Below, piece by piece: positions 10,601-18,286 of a stretch of 21,849 nt of DNA. This DNA is from Terana coerulea (Eukaryota > Basidiomycota > Agaricomycetes > Polyporales > Phanerochaetaceae), in assembly GCA_024811115.1 (NCBI GenBank), contig JAKOGH010000578.1:1-21849 (forward strand), in the 5' to 3' direction. The position numbers were made by a program, and so were the translations under genes. How positions within the stretch are numbered: position 1 is the stretch's first letter; each line of letters begins with the position of its first letter. The notes under the pieces were generated by a model, which had not been told where the DNA came from, searched no databases, and saw nothing but the letters and a program-made list of their open reading frames with translations.

Positions 10601-11341
10601 CACGAGTAGCCCGAACTGCTTACCGGAACCCTGCGCGAGAACCTGGACCCGTTCTCGCAGTACGACGACGCTACCTTGAACGACGCTCTGAAAGCCGCCG
10701 GCTTATTTTCGTTGCAGAAGAACCTCGACGACAGCAGCCATAGGTTGACGTTAGACAGTGCAATCTCGAGCAACGGCGGTAACCTATCGGTGGGTCAGCG
10801 GCAGATGATGGCGTTGGCGCGGGCAATCGTTCGCCGCAGCAAGCTGTTCATCATGGATGAAGGTCAGTGCTCTACGGTCACCATGTTGTAAAACACTTGC
10901 TGAGCCCGAGGTATACTCTAGCGACTTCGGCTGTTGGTAAGCACATCGATTCTTGATAGCATCGATTGGGTCTGACATGCCCCGCAGATTATGAAACCGA
11001 CGCGATCATACAGAAGGCGTTGAGAGACGAAGTCGCGCAGGATATCACGCTGCTCACGATCGCACATCGCCTACAGACTATTATGGACTACGACAAGATT
11101 GTAAGTGCCGTTATCATCACTCGCAAATGCCGCGCTAATTGCACGCATCAAAGATGGTCTTGGATGAAGGCCGCATTGTAAGTTGCAACGCCTTACCATC
11201 ACGAACTAACCCATCTGACCATTCCTCCAGGTTGAGTTTGGAGCCCCACGAACATTGTTATTGGACCCTGGGGGATTCTTCAGGAAGCTGGTCGACGCAA
11301 GTGGGGATAGGGAGCGGCTGTACCAAATGGCGCATGGTTAG
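4608..11341 (+). CDS. ABCC/MRP-type full-length ABC transporter, 39 exons, four +1 frame breaks
   Basis: This is an ATP-driven membrane exporter of the MRP/ABCC subfamily (conjugate, drug or toxin transport, plasma or vacuolar membrane; substrate unknown). Joining 39 exons gives about 1526 residues, the usual full size. The order is an N-terminal hydrophobic TMD0-like region (MLPLTELLLPTL..), TMD1 with a long acidic Ala/Ser-rich loop (exon 5947-6307), NBD1, TMD2, NBD2. Diagnostic motifs are FEHALRMR, RMVKLFGWE, GPTGCGKT (about residue 697), LSGGQKARITLARA, LLLDDVLAALD, THNVAL, then SIRAYGAQ, VGRTGSGKSS (about residue 1306), LSVGQRQ, IMDEATSAVDYETD and AHRLQT. NBD1 has Asp after the Walker B Asp and NBD2 has Glu, as in ABCC proteins. 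The start at 4608 opens the hydrophobic N terminus; an in-frame extension upstream is open but looks non-coding. One extra base breaks the frame near 5386, 5788, 7464 and 10486. No nonsense codon or lost splice site is otherwise seen, so the gene is either very recently broken or misassembled. Confidence 0.92.
7396..8717 (+). other. NBD1 of the ABC transporter
   Basis: Walker A GPTGCGKTS is near 7616-7642. The Q-loop region AYHAQESWVLNDTIR ends the exon at 7832. The signature LSGGQ-KARITLARA is broken by introns 8072-8124 and 8138-8185, so its core lies on a 13-nt exon. Walker B LLLDDV spans intron 8246-8299, and the H-loop ILV-THNV spans intron 8393-8449. After the H-loop comes a charged Glu-rich linker (8560-8700) leading to TMD2. 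The second acidic residue of Walker B is Asp, which in ABCC proteins marks the weakly hydrolytic site. Confidence 0.85.
8125..8137 (+). other. Thirteen-nucleotide microexon carrying the ABC signature core
   Basis: TGGAGGTCAAAAA encodes the GGQK of LSGGQKAR between introns 8072-8124 and 8138-8185. The phases on both sides agree with LS before and ARITLARA after it. Confidence 0.8.
10001..10007 (+). other. Seven-nucleotide microexon
   Basis: GAAACAG is flanked by AG at 9999-10000 and GT at 10008. With one base from upstream and one from downstream it supplies G-N-S, giving the family sequence VQGNSLERIQQYL. Skipping it would shift the frame (7 is not a multiple of 3). Confidence 0.8.
10058..11341 (+). 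other. NBD2 of the ABC transporter
   Basis: This region begins with the linker SLERIQQYL and reaches the stop at 11339-11341. Walker A GRTGSGK lies on a 23-nt exon (10359-10381). The signature LSVGQRQ is near 10781-10800. Walker B LFIMDEATSAVD crosses two introns with a 15-nt exon (10922-10936) between them. The H-loop AHRLQT is near 11060-11080, and the strand MVLDEGRI is a 24-nt exon (11154-11177). All catalytic residues are present. A frame break lies at about 10486, after GKVF and before SGLPTDAINLDALR. Confidence 0.85.
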
Positions 11342-11540
11342 CGATTGTGCCGTGGTGTCCGCGACGGCGGGTGGTAGCTCTTACCGCGCCCGCAGACATC
11401 TCGCCAGAGGGGCTGGCTTCGTACTATCGAGAGGGTGTGCGTTCGTGTAGTATGCTTCATCAATCACTCGATAGCACGTTCTTTACGACTCGTATACATC
11501 AAGCGTTCTCAGCCTCATACAAGGGAGCCATCCTATCAAG

Positions 11541-12381
11541 ACAAAGCCTAGGTGCAGCTCGTGCACGCACTCTGGGGACACTGATTCGGACTAGGACAGG
11601 TGGTACATCTCGCGGTAAAGACCTGGGCTGTAGCTTCCCGGAGGGCAGGGCGACTCGAGGGTAGATCCGGGCGCCGGAGAATACTACCCGGGATCCGTTG
11701 GAATGCACGAAGTGGAGCCCGTATCTAGTAGCAAATGCGCATGAGCGGCCATTTTACCCGGACACATGGATGAAACCTACTTGGCTGGTACGTTCCTGCC
11801 GGGCACTGCGAGTGGTGATCCATCAATTAGCAAGGACAGTCATTTGTATAGCGGTTGTACAATGAGGGCGTACCGGATGGCAAGATGTCGCACCTGCTTG
11901 TGGACCGTATGTTCCCGCAGGACAAGGCTCAGGTGCACCCATTGCACTGTTCGGACACTCCGTGCCTACGGGACAAGTTGTACAGACGGCGGTGAAGCCG
12001 GGGCTATAGGTCCCAGGCTGGCACGGGGACTCTAAGGTATTTCCCGGAGCAGGCGCATAGTAGCCTGGGTCGGTTGGAATACAGGATGTAGCGCCGCTAT
12101 CTGAAAGAAACATGAGCATTATTCAGTATTGCAGGCTTGATCTTCACTTGTAAGCAGCGATTGAACTGACTGGGCTGATAAGTCCCGGGCTCGCACTATG
12201 TCAAGGGAAAAAGCTCTTCTGTCAGTAGGACATGAGGAGTATTGACATGAGAAGAAAGCGTACCGGGCTGCAGACGCCGTTTCCCGACGTTGAACTGTCC
12301 AGGAGGACAATCCTGAGCGCGTGCCCCGGCACCGACCAGAGCTATCGCAAGGGCGAGGAGCTGCGTGCGAGGAGAAAACAT
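11541..12381 (-). pseudogene. Decaying secreted cysteine-rich protein with GCC2/GCC3-type repeats
   Basis: Exon 1 (12264-12381) encodes a clear signal peptide (MFSPRTQLLALAIALVGAG) ending ARAQ, then DCPPGQFNVG. The next exons are 12171-12195, 11874-12100, 11781-11805 and 11724 downward. They encode CEPGTYQPNSGATSCIPTDP, PCPAGTYGPQAGATSC and related Cys/Gly/Pro modules typical of GCC2/GCC3 (ephrin-receptor-like) repeats, usually extracellular. A 25-nt exon followed by a longer exon occurs twice, so the module was duplicated. Damage: one extra base in exon 1 near 12281 (needed to reach VCSPCEPG), a TAG at 11684-11686 where the first copy has Tyr, another surplus base near 11618, and loss of similarity below about 11541. 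The 5' half could still be expressed. It is convergent with the ABC gene. Confidence 0.7.
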
Positions 12382-12423
12382 CCCTAAAAACTTGTGATGC
12401 CTTAGAACCCGTCACATAGCAGC

Positions 12424-12431
12424 CTTATATA
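12424..12431 (-). promoter_or_regulatory. TATA box of the cysteine-rich gene
   Basis: The minus strand reads TATATAAG about 43 bp before the ATG at 12381. Confidence 0.55.
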
Positions 12432-12958
12432 TTTGAGAGGTCGCCCTCAGTGATATACTAGCGCCTCCGACGCCCGCCAGGAATAGCAGAGAGCAATGGT
12501 AGCCAGGCACAAGAATGCCGACCGAGACCGGTAAGTAGGGTCGCTTTACAACTTGCGGCCTGTTGATTGGGGACAGTGACATGGAGGCCCCACTATGCCC
12601 GTGGCCGGGCACGTAGATATAGGCTCCTGTTGATTGCATTGCGAATCAGAGTTAGAGTTGTGGCAGAAAAGGGGCAAAAGGGCTCACATGTCCGCCAGTT
12701 CGACGCCTCCGCGTGTTGACTGTCGGCAAGTTTTCACTCCGATCCGTTGGGCAATGCACGGCGGCCGTGAGCGATCTTCTACTTGAAGTTAGCACATCAA
12801 GTTCGCGGAACGCCGGAAGATATGCCACCGCATATCATGAAAAGATGGCAAGTAAGTCAGCGCTCTCAAGCGACGATAGCAGCTCTTAGGTTATCCGATC
12901 TTGTACAGGGAGGGTCTGAAATAGGCAGAGAAGGATGACTCGCTGGTAGTTGATAAAG
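12432..12958. other. Intergenic region with no recognised gene
   Basis: I see no supportable coding gene. A 75-codon minus-strand frame (12412-12639) overlaps the promoter of the cysteine-rich gene and has no recognisable content. A small inverted repeat GATATG/CATATC lies at 12819-12836. Confidence 0.4.
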
Positions 12959-13000
12959 AAAGCATTCTCGTAGTGTACTAAAGCATTCTCGTAGTGTACT
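12959..13000. repeat. Perfect 21-bp tandem duplication at the 3' end of the SDR gene
   Basis: AAAGCATTCTCGTAGTGTAC plus T occurs twice back to back (12959-12979 and 12980-13000). The second copy overlaps the stop codon of the SDR gene (12999-13001). Confidence 0.9.
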
Positions 13001-14304
13001 AGAGTACACCGGAAACATCTACTCCGCGGCCATTGTGGGCTCCTTGAGGAAAGTCGGTACTGATGCTGACTTCCTTCCAGTCCTCTATACGCTGCAACAC
13101 ATCCTCGCACGCCTTCTTTACCACACCGTAGCAGTCGCTTCCAAGGACAAATGTGTGCGGGACGGAAGTCTTACCCGCAGCACAACCTTCGGCTCGTACA
13201 ACGTCAAGTATGACCTCGACACCACGCTTTGGATCGCCAGGCTGGTTTCCGTTGTACCCTGAGGAATGACCGTTAGTTGGCACCGGTCGTAGAGCGTAAG
13301 AATCATCATGCGTACCGGCGAGGGCAGATACAGTGCTGGCCGTGACACCTTGATAGTCGGGGATGAGGTTCTGTGTGGTGTTACGATGGTCCGGTGTGAG
13401 AAAACTGGTACGAAAGTAACCGAACTCGAAGCATAGGCTGCGAAGACCCAGTGGAGAGATTTCTTCATGCAGTGACTCAGAAATACCTGATAGAAATTTA
13501 GTCAATGTCTTCTTGAAGGCATCGATAGCACGTACAGCGTATGGCGAACTTGGTCGAGCAGTATAGTCCATAGGCGGCACCGCCACTGAGTACCGTCGTT
13601 CAGCAATCGGTTTAATCGTCAACGATATACATAGAAGCACTTACAGCCAACCACCCAAAGAGCCTATCCACACCACTGTTCCAGATTCACGAGCCCGCAT
13701 GTACGGCAGGAACGCTCGCGCAACATTCAATGGGGCTAGGACGTTCGTGCTAGACAATGTTGGAATATGACGTCAGCGAGGCTTCGAGCATACAACGCAA
13801 GCGACTGACTTGTACTGATTGAAGGTCTCCTCGGGACTGAAACAAGTGATGCTAGTGGTAAGCACCGAGGATTTCATGAATAGAACATTCGATACGCACG
13901 AGAGTTCTTCCAGGGTGCCGACTTCGATGTAACCTGCAGCAGGTACATCTGCTTCGCATCCATGTTGAAGTAAAATGGGAGCATACCGGCGTTGTTCACA
14001 AGAACATCTATCCGCCCGTGTATCTCATCCGCCTGTTTGGCGATAGTGCGTAGCTCGTCCAAGGGGGCAACGACATCCAATTCAAGAACGTCGGCACCCT
14101 GTTCCTCGAGATCCGCAAGTTTGGAAAAGGACTGGGCTCGCGTCGTGGCAATCACTTTGTCACCGCGTCGTAGAGCTCCTAAGGCAAGATCGCGACCTAG
14201 ACCGGTTCTGACCGTACTTATTAGGGGACATATGCTACGCATAACTCTGGAACGTACGAGCTTCCGGTGACAAGCCATACCAGCTGATTTAAGGAAGACG
14301 CCAT
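12999..14304 (-). CDS. Classical short-chain dehydrogenase/reductase, intact, eight exons
   Basis: This is a probable NAD(P)-dependent oxidoreductase of the classical SDR family; the substrate is unknown. Exons (minus strand) are 14258-14304, 13987-14207, 13934-13933 boundary exon 13900-13933, 13810-13836, 13645-13749, 13536-13585, 13316-13486 and 12999-13258. They total 915 nt, or 304 residues plus stop, with all phases consistent. The cofactor motif TGSSTGLG is at residues 13-20, NNAG at 87-90, and the catalytic set Ser140, Tyr153, Lys157 (YCSTK) has the normal spacing. After it come ISESLHEEISPLGLRSLCFE and GYFRTSFLTP, typical of a fungal SDR group. The ATG at 14304 is set by MASSLNQLVWLVTGSS; the first intron falls inside the glycine motif and the second inside NNAG. 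No signal peptide or membrane segment is evident, so it is probably cytosolic. Unlike its neighbours it has no frame break. Confidence 0.92.
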
Positions 14305-14357
14305 TTTTCACGTTGCAGGGTTTTTGTATCTGCTTCACTACATCGCGCTCGAGCAAC

Positions 14358-14363
14358 TTTATA
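14358..14363 (-). promoter_or_regulatory. TATA box of the SDR gene
   Basis: The minus strand reads TATAAA about 55 bp before the ATG at 14304. Confidence 0.55.
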
Positions 14364-15472
14364 GCAGTTCGTCGTTAATAGCGCCTAGGAAATAGCAGTT
14401 GTTACCCAGTCACTCACACGTGTTGGCCATCATTTCCGCTCTTTGCTTCCGTGCTATCATAGCTAAACGCTGCTGGGGAAATTGATTTAAGGAGTGCCTA
14501 CACGTGCAAGGAGTTGTGCACCGTACCTTTGACAGCTCCGTCCAGGCAACGTCTTGTACGTTGTACGGCAGGGGCATATTTGATCAGGATAGCCCTGTGT
14601 CCTTTCCAGCCCGCAATAGCTCCATGGCCGAGCTAGACCTTAGGCATGAATATGCATTTGAGAGACATAATAGTGAGGCTGCGTGTTGTCGTTTTTGAGC
14701 GCACAATGGGTGCGCTTTGTAGGTTGGTTCCTTGGTCGGTCCAGAGTCGCAATGTGCCAGAGATCCGTCGATGCCCAGAGCGGTAGACTTCCGTGATAGC
14801 TAAGTGGCCCGGGTAGACAAGAAATGAACGGAGGAGATACCCGTGGGCGTATCGCTCGGTCTGAGGCGAGGACAGAGTGGTTGGTTTATGCCAAGCGTCT
14901 CCGCAGCAACGCCCGATGCCCCATCAGCCCCGCCATCAATCCCGTCGATACCAACCCCGACGAAACTGCAGACGCCGAGTCATTGTGGCGCTTCGAGAAG
15001 GGTTAGGGTTGCAACGTGGCCTCCCTCGAGCTCATGGCTTGCTCGCGCTCGGCAACCACTACTACAGCCTCCGCCTGGATATCCTGTGCTCAGTCCACTT
15101 ACCAACGGCCTTACGGCTCCTCGGGAGTTGCGCTGCATTGTCGATATGCCGCTACAGTCAACTTGCGGCTTGCTTGCGGCTGAGGCGGATCCAAGAGGCT
15201 CTGGCAGTCTCCATGCGTTTGATGATGATCCTTGTTGCTCCGGTATGGTGAGGCGGCGTACCCTTCTCGATAAAGATACGTCGGCGTGGAGAATTCTCAC
15301 ATACAAATGGAAGAAGAGATAGCGCACATTGAGGTTGCACTTTGTCCTGGGCGAGTACCTGAGGTATGTTATCCTCAACCTTGACCAAATACCCCTTTAT
15401 GATTTCCGACTGGATGGATATCTCGGTAGCATACGCAATACACTAGGCTCTACACTTTTTCACAGGTCCTCC
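14364..15472. other. Divergent intergenic region with long unassigned open frames
   Basis: It lies between the SDR gene (leftward) and the membrane-protein gene (rightward). Two overlapping plus-strand frames of 159 and 124 codons (14843-15322 and 14877-15251) and a 132-codon minus-strand frame are open, but I recognise none, and none has a convincing start, intron or motif. The part just before 15473 contains a good acceptor (TTTTTCACAG, ending 15464) and a GTATGT donor at 15363, so an upstream exon of the next gene may lie here. Confidence 0.35.
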
Positions 15473-16544
15473 ATGTCTCCGGAATCCTTTTCTGCAGGTA
15501 CACAGGTCAATGTCACTGTTGACGACAGCGGGGCGGACCCACTTACAGGCAATCAGCTCGAATACACTGCCGGCGGCTGGGCAATTGAGTCATGCTCTGA
15601 CTGCCAGGCTAAACCACAGCTTGCCGAGGCCTTCATGGGAACGTGGCACGATACGACTTATGACCCGACGGAGCATGGCCCAAAACTAATCCCTCAAAAT
15701 GCTACGTTTAACTTCACCGGTTAGTCTATTTGAACTGTGTCGCACACTTGACGGCTTATGCAGGATGCAGGCTCTGCGCTGTATGTCTACGGTATACTGT
15801 CACATTCGACAAGCGGTCCCAATAGCAATGCGGATATTCAATTCTTCATCGATGACGAGCAAGTTGGCAATTTTCGGCAGGCGGCCAATGGTTCCTCCAC
15901 TTACACCCCCAATTGCCTGCTGTATGTCAACACATCCCTGTCTCTGTCGAGACACACGTTAACGGTGCAAAACGGACAGTTGCACGGCAAGGTGTCCTTG
16001 CTACTCCTTGATTACCTCATTTACACGACAAACGTCAGGCCTGGGGCGCCGATCACAACAGCATTCGCGATCACATCCTCGGTTCATCGCACCTACTCGT
16101 CCTCGGATGATCTGCAACACTCCTCGCTGACTTCACCTCAGTCCGCATCTCCAACGACCGTGACGTCTGCATTCCACGAGACCTCCGATAACAAAATGGC
16201 CCTGATTATTTGCCTCGCGACCATCTTGCCAGCGGCATTCCTTTTTGGTGGTCGCTTGGATGCAGAGATACCGCCGCCGTGGCGCGTGTCCGAGGTGCTC
16301 CTTCGAGCTTGACTCGCAACGTTCAATGCCTCACGAGTTGCGCCACGACGGCGGTTGCAGCATTTCCGCTGCGGAGGACGCCACCTCTGTTCAGCCTGAA
16401 GCGCCCATCGTTCACCTGCGCGGTGACGCAGGCATGGCCGAAGATCCCGCGAAAAGCTCCGTTGAAGACATGTCCGCATCGCCCACTTGGTACGAACGCT
16501 GCGGTGAATTTTACATGGTCAATCACTTACTTGTAATGCTCTGA
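15473..16544 (+). CDS. Single-pass membrane protein with agaricomycete-type extracellular domain, one frame break
   Basis: The exon up to 15719 encodes VNVTVDDSGADP, then GGWAIESCSDCQ, GTWHDTTYDP and NATFNFTG. The intron 15720-15770 uses its second AG, and the next exon gives SALYVYGILSHS, IQFFIDDEQVG, YVNTSLSLSRHTLTVQNGQ and LLLLDYLIYT. I recognise this pattern from many uncharacterised agaricomycete proteins with a secreted beta-rich domain, Ser/Thr-rich stalk, one membrane segment and cytoplasmic tail. The stalk and membrane segment (MALIICLATILPAAFL) follow. The natural continuation VVAWMQRYRRRG, a basic stop-transfer, needs one base removed from the T5 run at 16242-16246; without it the frame ends early. 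The tail would stop at 16542-16544. No signal peptide follows the ATG at 15473, so the true start is probably in an upstream exon. Function unknown. Confidence 0.7.
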
Positions 16545-17640
16545 TTAGGCTATCGCGTCATTGGTATACATATAAACAGTCTACCAAACCGTGTTCTGCC
16601 GGCGACGGGACTGTAACGTGCACATGCGCCTCGGAAATCGGCTGTGCATACTGACCGCGGCAACTGCAACGAATAATGAGAGAGTATTTGATGGCGGAGG
16701 CAGATCTGTGTCATGTAGTGAGTACTACTATTGACATTGTGGATCCATATACTGACTGACGGCGTGCGCGTCACTATGGGTTTCAGACCTGATATTTATT
16801 CAATGATATCTATTTTCGAACGTACTTGCGCTGCACGGGATCTAGCACACCGTAAACAGAACACGATATACTACAGTTGTCCGGAAGATAAGCCAGCACT
16901 GGTGGTGATGTGTATGAATAGCGCGAACAGCATCTTGGCCCTTTGCAAATTGAACAGAGTTGCAATCACCGAGAGTGTACCAATGGGCAGCGCTTCGTTT
17001 GCTGAAGGGAGGTTCGCGCTAGTTGTTACATGCGGGTGTGATGGTGAGCTGATAGAATGCTCAGGAATTTGAGGGACAATGGCGTTTGAGGGACAATGGC
17101 GGTCAAAATGCTGGTGCTGGGAATTGTCGAGTAAACTGGGCGATCAAAAAAATAATTAGTCTTAACGAGCCCTAATGAGTAAGAGAGCGACTGGGACTGG
17201 TAGGAGGCAACAAACTCGCCAGCGTCTACGCGGAAACTCGTCGGCGTCTACAGAAACTCGAACTCGCTCGGGATATGCCGGTGGAACTGGAAGTCGCTAC
17301 GCAAGAACATCCGGCTGGCTGATACTGCCATCTATATAGAGAATCACCACAGGCAGATACTCTCGTAATGTTTACTGACGGTGACTTATCTGAGGGCCCA
17401 CCCTTGTTTGTTTCTTCACCCGTTTTGGCAGCCGCTTGCCACGTGCCCCGGCCTCCAACGAAGGAAGACGCCCGTGAGAACAAAATAGTACTAATCACAG
17501 TAAAAGATATAAATTAGCATATATTTAGCTCGATTAGCCTTACAGAAGGGACAGAAAGAGCGCGAGTATGAGAACAAGAGTGAGATAGCATGACGAACGA
17601 GTCCAGGATTTAGCGGAAGTAAAGCAGATTTACCGTTAAT
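16545..17640. other. Intergenic region with no recognised gene
   Basis: There are open frames on both strands (for example 16731-17072 plus and 17226-17498 minus), but none shows a recognisable family, consistent introns or coding composition. It contains a 17-bp tandem repeat at 17068-17101 and an AT-rich stretch at 17490-17535. Confidence 0.35.
17068..17101. repeat. Perfect 17-bp tandem duplication
   Basis: TTTGAGGGACAATGGCG is repeated once directly (17068-17084 and 17085-17101). A short duplication of unknown origin. Confidence 0.85.
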
Positions 17641-17652
17641 TTACCTTAATGA

Positions 17653-17950
17653 ACCCTATTCGACGCGCCCAGTCTGAGTCCGAGTGCACAGACGCCCAGT
17701 TCCACTATTTTGTCCGACAAGGACCTTCATACAGGAATGACAGTACTGGGGATGTCGTACGGCATCGTAAACTGGATCGCAGAGACTGCCTCGGAAGTGA
17801 GTCACGCTGTGCGGTCGAGGTGCTGAGCTCAAGGTGCCGAGCTTTCCACTGGCCGAGGGTGACCGGCCATTCCTTCCGAACATTCTCTTTGATGGCATCC
17901 GGGACTCCTTTGACAGCGTCCTACATGGAGATGTCAAGAAGATCATGTAG
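17653..17950 (+). CDS. Possible two-exon C-terminal gene fragment, unrecognised
   Basis: I do not recognise the product. The frame opens after a stop at 17650-17652 and runs to 17796, with STILSDKDLHTGMTVLG then SYGIVNWIAETASE. A GTGAGT donor follows; joining at 17828 (31-nt intron, short) or 17834 gives KVPSFPLAEGDRPFLP, LFDGIRDSFDSVLHGDVKK and the stop at 17948-17950. The amino-acid composition looks like a real soluble protein, with amphipathic helical stretches, rather than chance. No start codon or upstream exons are clear, so it could be the end of a longer gene or a remnant beside the copia element. Confidence 0.35.
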
Positions 17951-18017
17951 AAGTGCAGCGCATACAGCGGCGTACACTCCTACCGAGGCCTAGAGGAAGC
18001 TAGGATGGTTACTCACC

Positions 18018-18238
18018 TGTAGGCTGGTTGGTTAACACGTAAGTGGGTTGAGAGTTGTAAGAGTCTTATTGTGTATGGCGCTAGAGAGCTGCCTTATATA
18101 CAATACTGGGTGGCTGTACTACAAACAGACACAAATAGATACCAGGACAATAGACAATAGGCATCGTCATGGTGGAACCTGGTAGAACAATAGAGAAGAT
18201 ATGAGTAGAGCGCTTACGGGCGTCTATCTGACTCAACA
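18018..18238 (-). repeat. 3' LTR of the copia element (outer end tentative)
   Basis: The inner end is firm: the minus strand starts TGTTGAGTCAGATAG directly after a purine tract. A TATATAAG box (plus-strand 18093-18100) fits the LTR promoter. The outer end at 18018 is chosen because it gives TG..CA termini and a normal length (221 bp). The other LTR is not in the window, so this end could be off. Confidence 0.55.
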
Positions 18239-18250
18239 CTCCTCCTAACC
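18239..18250 (-). promoter_or_regulatory. Polypurine tract of the copia element
   Basis: The minus strand reads GGTTAGGAGGAG immediately before the LTR start TGTTGAG. It primes plus-strand DNA synthesis in this class. Confidence 0.65.
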
Positions 18251-18286
18251 TAGCACGGCGTACTGCCTGCGCTGGTTTAGTCAGCG

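Larger units (their letters stand above)
4608..11341 (+). other. Exon map of the ABC transporter gene
   Basis: Exons inferred from GT..AG introns and frame: 4608-4865, 4923-5192, 5252-5429, 5497-5560, 5617-5704, 5766-5881, 5947-6307, 6372-6435, 6505-6601, 6654-6684, 6754-6892, 6964-7009, 7070-7097, 7154-7243, 7303-7343, 7396-7661, 7723-7832, 7882-7930, 7984-8071, 8125-8137, 8186-8245, 8300-8392, 8450-8717, 8767-8938, 8993-9136, 9193-9494, 9548-9650, 9703-9821, 9888-9947, 10001-10007, 10058-10187, 10239-10302, 10359-10381, 10432-10558, 10610-10862, 10922-10936, 10988-11100, 11154-11177, 11231-11341. Phases agree at every junction except for one surplus base in each of exons 5252-5429, 5766-5881, 7396-7661 and 10432-10558. 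For introns ending at 7722, 7983, 9887 and 10238 a nearby alternative AG exists; the choice restores family motifs. Confidence 0.8.

Noticed and set aside
12412..12639. Small minus-strand gene upstream of the cysteine-rich gene
   Set aside because: It overlaps the TATA box and leader of that gene and has no recognisable content.
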